Shown: one piece after another, positions 42,364 to 52,380 of the stretch
How the letters are laid out: the number at the start of each line of letters is the position of its first letter
How positions within the stretch are numbered: position 1 is the first letter of the stretch
Source: Snuella sedimenti
GTDB lineage: Bacteria > Bacteroidota > Bacteroidia > Flavobacteriales > Flavobacteriaceae
Assembly: GCF_016428595.1 (NCBI RefSeq)
Contig: NZ_JAELVQ010000005.1
Coordinates: 1 to 64,000, forward strand
Length of the DNA stretch: 64,000 bases
Reading direction: 5' to 3'
Program-made: the position numbers and the translations under genes
Notes under the pieces: model-generated
Seen by the model: only the letters and a program-made list of their open reading frames with translations
What the model was told of the DNA's origin: nothing
The model's database searches: none

Positions 42364-45171
42364 TTAATTGTTGATCGTCCAGGAAATAAAATATTGAGAG
42401 CCAATAAACGGCGAACCTATTGCGCTTTGAAATTCTTTTCCTCCTAAATTAGTTCCTCCAACTTTAAATACCGACTTCATAGATGGTATTGTATAGTTTA
42501 TTTGAGCATCAACAACTGTTCTCGATGGAATGACCGCATTGGCGATACTTGCTTGCCATAAGTATTCATCGCTCCAGCGAGCGTTAATGTTAAAACCAAA
42601 ATTTTTGAATAATTGGGAGTTTCCTAGAGACACTTTTATTTTGTGTTCTGGTGTATTGAATCCAGCACTAAAATCAGGATCTGAAGCTTGGTCGAAATCT
42701 AGTTTGGCATAAGTATAGTTAACTCCAAAATCGTAGTCTTTGGCTATTTTTGTTGAAAGACCTACAACACCTCCGTAAGAATTAACATCTGCTGATGAGT
42801 TTGTAAATACGTTGAAAATTTGAACATTTCCTCCTGCAACATCCAGTACACCAGTCGCATCATTCACAGATCCCGTTTTTGGAGTAACAACAAGTTTTTC
42901 TGCTATAAAATTGTTATAGGTACTGTAGTAAGCATTAAAATCTACGGTAAAAATTCCCAGTTTACCACGATATCCAACATCAAAAGCGGTAACTTTTTCT
43001 TGTTCTACCAATGGTGTTATACCAGTACCACGTACAGGCATTAATTGTGTTGTGCCACCACTCGCCTGAAAAGCAAGTACAGAAGACAGGGTGTAAGAAT
43101 TAAAGTAGGCATCTCTTCCCGTTAAATCTGTATTAGGCAAGTCTCTGTCTAGATTGTCTGGAGCAGCACCTACCAAAATAGCCCTGCTTACATCAAAGCC
43201 AATAAATAGCGCTTGTGTGTGTGGGTTTCTAAAACCTGTTTGGAAGGATGCTCTAAAGTTATGTTCTTTGTTCTCACCTGCTGAATATCCTAAAGAAAGC
43301 CTTGGTGAATGCCTTGGGTCAAAAAATTCATTTTTGTCAAGACGAAGTGAGGCTGTAATTTTTAACCGATCGTCCATTAATTTTTTTATACCTTGAATAT
43401 AAGCACCATATTCATGGTAATCTATAGATCCATCATAATCTGTGAAGACACTACCGCTTGAGTTTAACGAATATTCTCTATAAGAACCTCCAATTTGTAA
43501 ATCCATAACATTGTTTAACAGGTCTTTAAAGTTGTAGTTGCCTTCTCCAATATGCATTTTGGTGTTGTCTACTAATTTCGAACCAGTGGTTACATCGGGA
43601 TCAGAAGTTACCTTGTTGAAAAGTGCTTTAAATTCGGGACTTCCCGGTTGTGGCGTAAAGTTTGTGTCTGCAAAAACCCTTGCGCCAGCATGGATTTGGG
43701 ATTGTGTAGCGGGGTCATTTGGGTTCCCGCCTCCGGCAAGTATTTGTCCAGCCCCTTGTGCATAAGCAGCGGCGTAAGCTCCAAACCACTGAGTAGCCCC
43801 AACCTTATTCATGTTAATACCAGTAAAACGCATATCGTATGAGTTACCCGCGTTTTCAATTGTTGTGTAACCTCTTAGAAAAAAGTTATCACCTTTAAAC
43901 TCTAATTTGTGCTGCTGTAAATCAAAGTCCTTAATAGCATATCTATTTGCACCTTGGTAAATAGAAGAGCCTTTACCTATTTTTGAGCTTAAAACAATTT
44001 CTGTGTTGTCGCCAAAGGGTCTGTAGTTTAGAGTGAAATATGCTTTTATACTTTCTGCCTTATAGTCTGTTAAATCGGATTCTCTGTATCCGGTGCGGGC
44101 AACATTAACTTCTGGAACTAACATACTGGCACCAGGAGGGAGTATGCCTCCAGCTTCCAATTGTTGAGCCACTTGGTTTAAGTTAAGGCCATTGGCTGCT
44201 AAAGAGACTTCGTCTCCATATATGTTTAGTCCGTCATGCGCTGGTCCCGACCTAAAAGGTTGTATGGCATCTGCAGTCCCAACAGGTCCCAATGTATATT
44301 GGTTGTTGTCTGAAGCATACCAATCGGTACCTCTCATATAAGAGAATGAAGCTTTTGCGGCAAATTTATCACTAAAAACATGTGCTGCTCGAACGCCAAA
44401 ATCGTGAAATTGATTGTCACCTGCTTCGTCCTGTACGGTCAATCCTGTTTTATAGTAGGCACTTACGCCATGATAATCAAAAGGGTTCTTGCTAGTCATA
44501 AATAGAATACCATTAAAGGCATTGGCACCATAAAGAGCAGAAGAAGCTCCTGGTAATATTTCAACACTATTAATATCAAGCTCACTAAGACCAAGAATGT
44601 TGCCTAATGCAAAGTTTAATCCGGGCAATGCATTATCCATGCCGTCTACTAACTGAACAAAACGGGTATTGGCATAGGTTGCAAATCCTCGTGTATTTAC
44701 TGAGTTAAAAGTTAAACTGCCTTGATGAACATCTACACCTTTTAAGTTTTCTAAACTTGTATAGAAGTTGGGTGAGGAAGCAAATTTAATATCTTTAATG
44801 TCGAACCGTTCAATAGTTACAGGAGATTCTCTAACACTTTCTGGTGTTCTTGATGCCGAAATAACTATTTCATCAAGTTTGTTTCCTTCATTTAATATGA
44901 AATCCACAGTCTGGTTATTTGCGGTTACTTCTTGAATTGCAGTTTCGAATCCAACACTACTTGCTTGAACTGAAAAGGGAGGGGTTTCATTTGTTGTAAG
45001 TATAAAGTTTCCGTCAAAATCCGAAACAGTACCTGTTGAGGTTCCAATTATTACGATATTAACACCGGGAATTGGTTGGTTGTTGTCGTCGACAACAGAA
45101 CCTTTTACGGTAGTTTGCGACAAGCAAAATCCGCTAAAAAAAAATGCTAAAATTGGGAGAATTGTTTTCAT
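42364..45171 (-). CDS. TonB-dependent outer-membrane receptor
   Basis: 935 aa. Signal peptide 1-18; carboxypeptidase-regulatory-like domain (about 22-105, SVVDDNNQPIPGVNIVIIG); plug domain (about 110-235: DEIVISASRTPESVRESPV, VDGMDNALPG, VEILPGASSALYGANAFNG); then a barrel of about 22 strands ending SQYFISWTINN. Imports a large ligand using TonB energy. No SusD partner is next to it, so it is not a classic polysaccharide locus. Substrate unknown. Confidence 0.95.
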   Translation of the reverse strand: MKTILPILAFFFSGFCLSQTTVKGSVVDDNNQPIPGVNIVIIGTSTGTVSDFDGNFILTTNETPPFSVQASSVGFETAIQEVTANNQTVDFILNEGNKLDEIVISASRTPESVRESPVTIERFDIKDIKFASSPNFYTSLENLKGVDVHQGSLTFNSVNTRGFATYANTRFVQLVDGMDNALPGLNFALGNILGLSELDINSVEILPGASSALYGANAFNGILFMTSKNPFDYHGVSAYYKTGLTVQDEAGDNQFHDFGVRAAHVFSDKFAAKASFSYMRGTDWYASDNNQYTLGPVGTADAIQPFRSGPAHDGLNIYGDEVSLAANGLNLNQVAQQLEAGGILPPGASMLVPEVNVARTGYRESDLTDYKAESIKAYFTLNYRPFGDNTEIVLSSKIGKGSSIYQGANRYAIKDFDLQQHKLEFKGDNFFLRGYTTIENAGNSYDMRFTGINMNKVGATQWFGAYAAAYAQGAGQILAGGGNPNDPATQSQIHAGARVFADTNFTPQPGSPEFKALFNKVTSDPDVTTGSKLVDNTKMHIGEGNYNFKDLLNNVMDLQIGGSYREYSLNSSGSVFTDYDGSIDYHEYGAYIQGIKKLMDDRLKITASLRLDKNEFFDPRHSPRLSLGYSAGENKEHNFRASFQTGFRNPHTQALFIGFDVSRAILVGAAPDNLDRDLPNTDLTGRDAYFNSYTLSSVLAFQASGGTTQLMPVRGTGITPLVEQEKVTAFDVGYRGKLGIFTVDFNAYYSTYNNFIAEKLVVTPKTGSVNDATGVLDVAGGNVQIFNVFTNSSADVNSYGGVVGLSTKIAKDYDFGVNYTYAKLDFDQASDPDFSAGFNTPEHKIKVSLGNSQLFKNFGFNINARWSDEYLWQASIANAVIPSRTVVDAQINYTIPSMKSVFKVGGTNLGGKEFQSAIGSPFIGSQYFISWTINN

Positions 45172-45288
45172 TTATTATAGAATTAGTCAATTTCAAAAAA
45201 ATGATGTACACTTAATAGTGCATATAAAAATATAAAAAAAATTATGCGCGCATAGTAAAATTGATATAAATCAATTAGTTTGCGTTAA

Positions 45289-45296
45289 CAAAAATA
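45289..45296 (-). promoter_or_regulatory. TonB-dependent receptor -7 box
   Basis: Minus strand TATTTTTG, fits TAnnTTTG, 118 nt before the start. The leader contains a TTGATATAAATCAA inverted repeat (45261-45274). Confidence 0.45.
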
Positions 45297-45368
45297 CAAA
45301 AAGTAAGATATTGTTTACGTTTATAGATAACTTAACTTAAAAATAATTTGTGTATGCTTGGAACTAAA

Positions 45369-47216
45369 CTACTCTACGGTAACAGACTTTGCCAAATTAC
45401 GAGGCTGATCTACATTCTTGCCCAATAGCACTGCTATGTGGTAAGATAATAGCTGAAGCGGAATCGTATTTAACAAAGGGGATAGTGCTTCCAAGGTTTC
45501 AGGGACTTCAATTACATGGTCCGCAAGCGCTTTAACCGTTGTGTCTCCCTGGGTAACAATAGCAATGATTTTCCCTTTACGGGATTTGATCTCCTGTATG
45601 TTGCTCACAACTTTTTCGTAGTGTCCTTTTTTTGTTGCTATTACAACAATAGGCATGTTTTCATCAATAAGAGCAATCGGACCGTGCTTCATTTCGGCAG
45701 CAGGGTATCCTTCAGCATGTATATAAGAGATTTCTTTAAGTTTTAAAGCGCCTTCTAAGGCAACAGGGAAATTATAGCCTCTTCCTAAATAGAGGCAGTT
45801 GTTGGAATGTTTGTAGGTGTTGGCAATTGATTTGATATGACTGTCCGATTTTAACACGTTTTCTACATGCTGTGGAATGAGTTCTAACTCTAACAAATGA
45901 CGATGAAAATCGGAGTTGGAAATAGAGCCTTTAGCTTTGGCGAGGCGTAATGCCATTAAGGTTAAAACTGTAACTTGGGTTGTAAATGCCTTAGTTGAAG
46001 CAACTCCAATTTCGGGGCCAGCATGGGTGTAAGCTCCTGCATGGGTTTCTCTAGCAATAGAAGAGCCAACAACATTACAAACACCAAACACAAAGGCACC
46101 TTTAGACTTAGCTAATTTTATGGCAGCAAGCGTATCGGCTGTTTCGCCCGACTGGGAAATGGCGATAAGAACGTCGTTTTCTGTAATAACAGGGTTTCGG
46201 TATCTAAACTCTGATGCATATTCGACTTCAACAGGGATTCTTGCCAAATCTTCAAAAATATATTCAGCTACCAATCCTGCATGCCAAGACGTACCACAAG
46301 CAACAATAATGATGCGGTTGGCATTTAGCAATTTGTTCAGGTTATCTTCAATGCCTGCCATTTTTATAAGGGCTTCATTCCTTAAAAGGCGTCCTCTATA
46401 GGTGTCGGTTATAGCTTTAGGCTGCTCGTGTATTTCCTTAAGCATAAAGTGGTCATAGCCTCCCTTTTCTATTTGCTCAAGGTTAATCTGTAGTTCTTGT
46501 ATATAAGGATCCACTAAGGAGTCGTCTTTTATTTTTCGAACTTTTATGTCTTTGCCTATTCTAACAATGGCCATTTCTTCATCTTCTAAATAAATGGCAT
46601 TTTTAGTATATTCTATAAAAGGTGAGGCGTCACTGGCAATAAAAAATTCATTATCACCAATGCCTATCGCTAACGGACTACCTAAACGGGCTACGACAAC
46701 TTCTTCTGGTCTGCTTTTATCGAATACAGCAATGGCATAGGCGCCTATTACTTGGTTTAGGGCTATTTGAACGGCTTTACCAAGCTTGACGTTTTCCTTT
46801 TGTTTAACATCTTCAATGAGGTTAACAAGTACTTCTGTATCTGTGTCCGATTGAAAAGTGTAACCTCTGGAGATTAGCTCTTTTTTTAGGGATTCGTAAT
46901 TTTCTATAATGCCATTATGGATAATAGCCAGTTCTCCTGTGTTGGAACTGTGTGGATGGGAATTAACATCGTTAGGAATACCATGGGTTGCCCATCGGGT
47001 ATGTCCTATACCTATGTGGCCATTCGTGCTTATTGTTTCGTTCGAACGGTTTTCTAAGTCGGCTACTTTACCTTTGGTTTTTGATATCTTAAGATCCGAG
47101 CCATCAAACAAAGCGATGCCGGCACTGTCGTAACCGCGGTATTCTAAACGTTTCAAGCCTTCAATAATGATAGGGTAGGCCTCTCTGTGACCTATGTATC
47201 CAACAATTCCACACAT
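45369..47216 (-). CDS. glmS: Glucosamine-fructose-6-phosphate aminotransferase
   Basis: 615 aa. Makes glucosamine-6-phosphate, the first step to UDP-GlcNAc for peptidoglycan and lipopolysaccharide. The N-terminal Cys2 nucleophile is in MCGIVGYIG; the glutaminase domain extends to about 240; two SIS domains follow (ACGTSWHAGLVAEY, SQSGETADT), with DQPRNLAKSVTVE at the end. 15 nt downstream of the DUF4270 gene, so probably cotranscribed. Confidence 0.98.
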   Translation of the reverse strand: MCGIVGYIGHREAYPIIIEGLKRLEYRGYDSAGIALFDGSDLKISKTKGKVADLENRSNETISTNGHIGIGHTRWATHGIPNDVNSHPHSSNTGELAIIHNGIIENYESLKKELISRGYTFQSDTDTEVLVNLIEDVKQKENVKLGKAVQIALNQVIGAYAIAVFDKSRPEEVVVARLGSPLAIGIGDNEFFIASDASPFIEYTKNAIYLEDEEMAIVRIGKDIKVRKIKDDSLVDPYIQELQINLEQIEKGGYDHFMLKEIHEQPKAITDTYRGRLLRNEALIKMAGIEDNLNKLLNANRIIIVACGTSWHAGLVAEYIFEDLARIPVEVEYASEFRYRNPVITENDVLIAISQSGETADTLAAIKLAKSKGAFVFGVCNVVGSSIARETHAGAYTHAGPEIGVASTKAFTTQVTVLTLMALRLAKAKGSISNSDFHRHLLELELIPQHVENVLKSDSHIKSIANTYKHSNNCLYLGRGYNFPVALEGALKLKEISYIHAEGYPAAEMKHGPIALIDENMPIVVIATKKGHYEKVVSNIQEIKSRKGKIIAIVTQGDTTVKALADHVIEVPETLEALSPLLNTIPLQLLSYHIAVLLGKNVDQPRNLAKSVTVE

Positions 47217-47231
47217 AAGTAAGTTGTATTT

Positions 47232-48929
47232 TTATTTGGGTTTTGTAAAAAAGATTTCTAATCGCATTCTTTTATCTTGAGGGACACTTTCTTTGGTTCC
47301 GTGTAAAATAGTGCCTCTAGGTGTTAAAATGGCTGCTGCAGGGATGTTTGTTACATCATCCTCACTGTTTAGAATTTTTGCATTTTGGCTTACATTTACA
47401 TTTGTAGAGAGTACTAAACCTATTTTTGTATTGGTAGAGTCTCTTAATAAGATGTTTTTTATATGTTCGGTTACGTGGATTTTATATTTTGCGTTTCCAT
47501 TGTTGTCTTTACGACGTTGTCCTAAGCTAATAACTCTGGAGTTAAACGGATCGGCTTTATTTTCGGTAGGATCTATAAGATAATCTATAATGGGCATATT
47601 GTTTTTTACGTCGTAAGCATAAATTCTATCGGCATGATGGTAATCTTTACCGTCAACAGGTGGAGGTGTCGGCATGGTTTCATCTTCATAAATAACCAGT
47701 TGTACGTCGTTGATCAATCTTTTTAATAAGTAGTCGTCATTCTCTTTAATATAATCGCCGTTTTCATCTAATTCTCTATAGGTCTTTTTAAAGGCTTCTA
47801 AAGCCGGAATAATAGAAGTGTTTCCATCTTCGTCTTCATATTCCACGTCGCCGCTAAATAAATCAACCACAGCCATGCTGCCTTCTGCACCTTTTAAATA
47901 AAGCGTATCATCCCCTGTTTCTGTATTGCCATTGGTTAGTGTAACCTGATCGTATTTATTAATAATCGTGTTCAAGCGATTTTCTGAAAACTTTAAGACA
48001 TAAGTGGCATCAACTCTTTCGCCTTCTACTGTAGAGTCTTTAGTGTAATTAATGGTAATGCTGCTGTCGGTTGACCCTAAGTCTAAAAGCACCATGTTAC
48101 CATTGTTATCTATGGCTTCTGCTTTTATGTAAAGACCCCTGAAATGATTTTTAAAGTTATTGGGATTGCTTAATTCTGGTTGGCCTTCTTTGTCAAGTAT
48201 TAGTGTTTTCCAAAACTCATTCTTTAAAGGAACGCGTATTGAAGGAGTTAGTCTTTCGGAAGTTTCGTCATCTCCTTCTCCAGTTGTTACTACAATTACC
48301 TCACTGCTTGGGGTGAAGTTTTCATTTTCATATAGAAGCTCTCCTTTGTGCTCGTCAAAATTAATAGTTGCGTTTTCCGTAAGTGCAAAATCATCTGCTC
48401 CATTACCGTTATTTCCATTTGAAAAATAGTTTTGTGCCCCTTCCGAATCTGGATTAAAGTCTCTTAAGAAATAGTTGTTTTGGTAAACTAATAGTTTGAT
48501 GGGAGCGTTTGCATCGCCAAACAAAGAGTCTTTAATGCTGTATGTAGTATTGCCTTCTTCGTCCGTGCCATCGGGTTTACTAAAGTAAGGAATCCTTAAA
48601 ATAACCGATTCAATTTCTGGGTTCTCTCCAAAATCAGGGTTAAAGGAATTGGGAACTACTTGGGTAATAATACTCGCAGTAGTCTGCCCGTAGGCAAGAT
48701 CGTTATAAAATCCCAACAGGTTAGCAGATAAATTATTTATCTGTAACGCACTGAGTTTTTTGTTATAAGCAAGTATGGGGATAGTATCGTTGTCTGCATC
48801 GAAATTTGCATTTTCTTCTCCAATAACATTGCTTTTTATATTAACAAATTCTTTATCACAAGCTATAAAACACAATGCTGTAAAGAGTGACAAGCAGGTA
48901 AATTTAAGGGCTTTAAATGTCTTTTTCAC
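47232..48929 (-). CDS. DUF4270 family lipoprotein
   Basis: 565 aa. Lipobox CFIAC with Cys24 after a basic and hydrophobic leader. The body is beta-rich with NPDFGENPEIESVILRIPYF and ILTPRGTILHGTKESVPQDK, typical of the Bacteroidota DUF4270 proteins usually found between a glycogen-synthase-like gene and glmS. Function unknown; outer-membrane lipoprotein probable. Confidence 0.9.
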   Translation of the reverse strand: MKKTFKALKFTCLSLFTALCFIACDKEFVNIKSNVIGEENANFDADNDTIPILAYNKKLSALQINNLSANLLGFYNDLAYGQTTASIITQVVPNSFNPDFGENPEIESVILRIPYFSKPDGTDEEGNTTYSIKDSLFGDANAPIKLLVYQNNYFLRDFNPDSEGAQNYFSNGNNGNGADDFALTENATINFDEHKGELLYENENFTPSSEVIVVTTGEGDDETSERLTPSIRVPLKNEFWKTLILDKEGQPELSNPNNFKNHFRGLYIKAEAIDNNGNMVLLDLGSTDSSITINYTKDSTVEGERVDATYVLKFSENRLNTIINKYDQVTLTNGNTETGDDTLYLKGAEGSMAVVDLFSGDVEYEDEDGNTSIIPALEAFKKTYRELDENGDYIKENDDYLLKRLINDVQLVIYEDETMPTPPPVDGKDYHHADRIYAYDVKNNMPIIDYLIDPTENKADPFNSRVISLGQRRKDNNGNAKYKIHVTEHIKNILLRDSTNTKIGLVLSTNVNVSQNAKILNSEDDVTNIPAAAILTPRGTILHGTKESVPQDKRMRLEIFFTKPK

Positions 48930-49103
48930 ACGTTTAAATTTTAGTAATTAATTGATTTTATTGTAATTATAAAATTAAGAACGTGTGCAACCACTCCTTA
49001 CACTCGTTCTCTCATTAAAAATTTTAAACATTTCCTTTTGTGAAAAAATGCTTAAATTTTATTAATATTCGTTTCATATTTTAAAAGTATCGCAAAAATG
49101 GGC

Positions 49104-49913
49104 TTAGCTCAAAACTTGAGTGTTTAAAAAATCTGTATAAGCGTCGCCAAATTCATCTTGGCTTTTGTATTCCAAAACAGGTTTTTTAGATGTTTCTAAA
49201 TAGGTTTTTAGAGTGTCTGGAATAACTTCCGAGCCAATTGTTAAGGCATCAGAATAGTCAATAGCAACTTTCATTAAGTTGTTATACGATGGTTCTGTTA
49301 AATCTTTAAAAGCTGTTTCGTCAATATTATCAAATTTAATTTTGTTAAACATGTCCTTGTTTAACGTGTCTTCAAAACTTTGATTGTATATAGAGGTGAC
49401 AATTTTGCTTTCATTAAACAAAGGCTCGCCATTATAGTATTCCTTGAGATAAAGTGGTAGTAAGGAAGCCAACCAACCATGGATATGGATAACGTCTGGT
49501 GCCCAGTTTAGTTTCTTTACGGTCTCTATTACACCTTTGGCAAAGAAAATAGCACGTTCGTCATTATCGGAAAACAAAGAGCCATCTTCATCGGTTAAAG
49601 TTGCTTTTCTTTTGAAGTACTCGTCATTGTCAATAAAATAAACCTGAATGCGTTCCTTGGGAATTGAAGCTACTTTAATGATTAAGGGCATGTCTAAATC
49701 GTTGATCACTAAGTTGATGCCTGATAGTCTTATGACTTCATGCAGTTGGTGTCTACGTTCATTAATATTTCCGTATCGAGGCATAAATATCCTTATTTGG
49801 CCCCCTTGTTGATTTACCAATCTAGGCGCTTCAAACGACATAGATGAAATTTCGGTTTCAGGTAAATAAGGAACTACTTCAGATGATACGTATAATATCC
49901 TCTTATCTTTCAT
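49104..49913 (-). CDS. Glycogen/starch synthase-like protein, N-terminal half only
   Basis: 269 aa. RILYVSSEVVPYLPETEISS, IRIFMPRYGNINERRHQL and WAPDVIHIHGWLASLLPLYL match the first Rossmann domain (GT5) of ADP-glucose glycogen synthase. The second, donor-binding Rossmann domain of the usual about 480-aa enzyme is missing, and the KTGGL glycine motif is replaced by PETEIS, so catalysis is doubtful. The same short form recurs in Flavobacteriaceae beside DUF4270 and glmS. Divergent from panC. Confidence 0.88.
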   Translation of the reverse strand: MKDKRILYVSSEVVPYLPETEISSMSFEAPRLVNQQGGQIRIFMPRYGNINERRHQLHEVIRLSGINLVINDLDMPLIIKVASIPKERIQVYFIDNDEYFKRKATLTDEDGSLFSDNDERAIFFAKGVIETVKKLNWAPDVIHIHGWLASLLPLYLKEYYNGEPLFNESKIVTSIYNQSFEDTLNKDMFNKIKFDNIDETAFKDLTEPSYNNLMKVAIDYSDALTIGSEVIPDTLKTYLETSKKPVLEYKSQDEFGDAYTDFLNTQVLS

Positions 49914-49943
49914 ATGTTAGATTTTGTTGACTTTTATTGTCGT

Positions 49944-50000
49944 ATGTAACATGTTTTTCTATTTATTTTTTTCGAATTCATACTATTTTACATGTTACAT
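49944..50000. promoter_or_regulatory. Inverted ATGTAACATGT pair in the glgA-like/panC divergent gap
   Basis: ATGTAACATGT at 49944-49954 and its exact inverse at 49990-50000, 35 nt apart. Possible paired operator in the intergenic region. On the minus strand TACTTTTG (50040-50047) is a candidate -7 box for the glycogen-synthase-like gene. Confidence 0.4.
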
Positions 50001-50078
50001 AAATGCGTCGATTCAGTAAAATTCTCAATAAAAAACACGCAAAAGTACAAAATTTTATGCAGAGTCACCTTAATATAT

Positions 50079-50086
50079 TAAGTTTG
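50079..50086 (+). promoter_or_regulatory. panC -7 box
   Basis: TAAGTTTG fits TAnnTTTG, 25 nt upstream of the GTG start of panC. Confidence 0.45.
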
Positions 50087-50110
50087 CACCCGTTAATTTT
50101 TTATTAAAAA

Positions 50111-50962
50111 GTGGAAGTTTACTCAGAGAAACAGCATATTAGCAATGTTGTTAGTTCGTTAAAGGCTAAGAGGCAAACAATTGGGTTGGTGCCTACCATG
50201 GGAGCTTTGCATGAAGGCCATTTGGCTTTAGTGAGAAAGGCTTTGGGTGATAACGATATGGTTGTTGTGAGTGTTTTTGTAAACCCTACACAGTTTGACA
50301 ATATAGACGATTTAGAAAAATATCCTAGGACTTTAAAGCACGACGTTGCATTGTTGGAGGAAGTTGATAGTGAACGCATTTTAGTCTATGCCCCTAGTGT
50401 AGAGGATATTTATGAAGGTAATACCATGTCCCAAAAATTTGATTTCGATGGACTGGAGTATGAAATGGAAGGTAAATTTAGATCAGGACATTTTGACGGT
50501 GTTGGAACCATTGTAAAACGTTTTTTTGAAATTATAAAGCCTCATAAAGCCTATTTTGGAGAGAAAGACTTCCAGCAGTTGCAAATAATAAATAAGCTGG
50601 TTGAAAAATACAATATTCCCGTTACCGTAATTGGTTGTGAAATATATCGTGAGGCTAATGGCTTGGCCATGAGCTCTCGTAATACGAGGCTAAAGCCGGA
50701 GTACAGGGAAGCAGCGCCTTTTATATATGAGACTTTAATGGCTGCCAAGGATAAATTTGGCATAAAAAGTGTTAGTGAGGTGGTAGAATGGGTTGAAAAT
50801 CAGTTTTCTAGCCATGAGTTGTTGAGGTTGGAGTATTTTGTTGTGGCCGATACAAATACTTTAAAACCAGTAGATGAAAAAACAAGTAAAAAATCATACA
50901 GAGCCTTTATAGCGGTATATGCTGATGATATTAGACTAATAGATAATATCGCTTTAAATTAA
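50111..50962 (+). CDS. panC: Pantothenate synthetase
   Basis: 283 aa, GTG start. Joins pantoate and beta-alanine. The HIGH-like motif is in [16 protein letters not shown], followed by [29 protein letters not shown] and the KMSKS-like [11 protein letters not shown]. Forms an operon with panD 13 nt downstream. Confidence 0.97.
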   Translation: MEVYSEKQHISNVVSSLKAKRQTIGLVPTMGALHEGHLALVRKALGDNDMVVVSVFVNPTQFDNIDDLEKYPRTLKHDVALLEEVDSERILVYAPSVEDIYEGNTMSQKFDFDGLEYEMEGKFRSGHFDGVGTIVKRFFEIIKPHKAYFGEKDFQQLQIINKLVEKYNIPVTVIGCEIYREANGLAMSSRNTRLKPEYREAAPFIYETLMAAKDKFGIKSVSEVVEWVENQFSSHELLRLEYFVVADTNTLKPVDEKTSKKSYRAFIAVYADDIRLIDNIALN

Positions 50963-50975
50963 TTATCTTTGCCAT

Positions 50976-51326
50976 ATGCAAATTCAAGTAGTAAAATCTA
51001 AGATTCACAGAGTAAAATGTACTGGAGCGGAGTTGAATTACATTGGTAGTATTACTATTGATGAGGATTTGATGGATGCAGCCAATATTATTCAAGGAGA
51101 AAAGGTTCAAATTGTCAATAACGACAATGGAGAGCGCTTGGAAACGTACTGTATACCTGGACCTCGAAATAGTGGGGAAATAACACTTAATGGGGCAGCA
51201 GCAAGAAAAGTTTCGGTTGGAGATACCTTAATTTTAATAACCTATGCATTTATGGATATTGAAAAGGCTAAGGTGTTTAAGCCGTCTCTGGTCTTCCCAG
51301 ATGAAGCGACAAATTTGTTAAAATAA
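50976..51326 (+). CDS. panD: Aspartate 1-decarboxylase
   Basis: 116 aa. Makes beta-alanine for PanC. The self-cleaving Gly-Ser bond that creates the pyruvoyl group is in [10 protein letters not shown], and [17 protein letters not shown] is the C-terminal block. Full length. Confidence 0.97.
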   Translation: MQIQVVKSKIHRVKCTGAELNYIGSITIDEDLMDAANIIQGEKVQIVNNDNGERLETYCIPGPRNSGEITLNGAAARKVSVGDTLILITYAFMDIEKAKVFKPSLVFPDEATNLLK

Positions 51327-51330
51327 TTTT

Positions 51331-52299
51331 TTGAATCCGAAGATAAAAAGAACATTAAAAATTATACTCCCATTACTTTTGGGCGTTTTTTTAGTGTGGT
51401 ATTCCCTATCTAAGGTTTCGTTGGAAGAATTGTACGTATATCTAAAAAAAGCCGATTATAAATGGATCGTTTTAGGTGTGTTTTTTGGGTTTCTTAGTCA
51501 TTTGTCGAGAGCGTACCGTTGGTTATTTATGTTGGAGCCAATGGGGTATAAGATTAGATTAGGAAACAGTGTGATGGCAGTTTTTGCAGCCTATTTAATA
51601 AACTATACAATTCCACGGGCTGGAGAAGTAGCAAGAGCGTCTATATTAACGAATTACGAGGAGGTGCCTTTCGAAAAAGGATTTGGAACCATTGTTGCCG
51701 AACGCATTGCCGATTTAATGGTTATGTTCATTATTATTGTGGTGGCTCTATTTCTTCAGTTCGATTTTATTTATAATTTTTTTAATGAAAGATTTAACCC
51801 AATAAAAATAGGTGTAGTGGCTATTTTGCTTACTGTTTCAATAGTTTTATTTTTGCGGTATATAAAGACAGGTGATTCAAAAATAGCAGTTAAAATACGG
51901 GGCTTTGTAAATGGTTTGGTAGAAGGTGTTTTAAGTGTTTTTAAGATGAAAAAGAAGTGGCCTTTTATATTTCATACCCTGTTTATTTGGGCTATGTATC
52001 TGCTTATGTTTTATGTAACGTCATTTGCGATTGTCGAGTTAAAGGGCATTACGTTAGGTGTTGTGTTGGTAGGGTTCATATCTGCAAGTTTTAGTATTGC
52101 AGCCACAAATGGAGGTATTGGTTCGTATCCAGTAGCCGTCTTTTTGGCGTTTTCTATTTTTGGCATTGCAGAAGACCCCAGTATTGCATTTGGATGGATT
52201 ATGTGGGCATCGCAAACGTTAATGATTATTGTTTTTGGAGGTTTGTCTTTAGTTTACTTGCCTGTTTATAACCGAATGAAGCGCTTAAAATCCGATTAG
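51331..52299 (+). CDS. Lysylphosphatidylglycerol synthase-type transmembrane protein
   Basis: 322 aa, TTG start directly after panD. About eight membrane segments; YKIRLGNSVMAVFAAYLINYTIPRA-type region with AGEVARASIL and TNGGIGSYPVAVF match the flippase-like domain family (UPF0104/LPG synthase TM). No synthetase domain is fused. It probably acts in lipid translocation; substrate unknown. Panto operon context is conserved in Flavobacteriaceae. Confidence 0.88.
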   Translation: MNPKIKRTLKIILPLLLGVFLVWYSLSKVSLEELYVYLKKADYKWIVLGVFFGFLSHLSRAYRWLFMLEPMGYKIRLGNSVMAVFAAYLINYTIPRAGEVARASILTNYEEVPFEKGFGTIVAERIADLMVMFIIIVVALFLQFDFIYNFFNERFNPIKIGVVAILLTVSIVLFLRYIKTGDSKIAVKIRGFVNGLVEGVLSVFKMKKKWPFIFHTLFIWAMYLLMFYVTSFAIVELKGITLGVVLVGFISASFSIAATNGGIGSYPVAVFLAFSIFGIAEDPSIAFGWIMWASQTLMIIVFGGLSLVYLPVYNRMKRLKSD

Positions 52300-52380
52300 T
52301 TCGTCTAAGGTTTCAAAGCTTTATTTTTAAAGGTTGGCTTAATTTTATACCTTGCATTACAAATCTCAAATTTATTAGAC

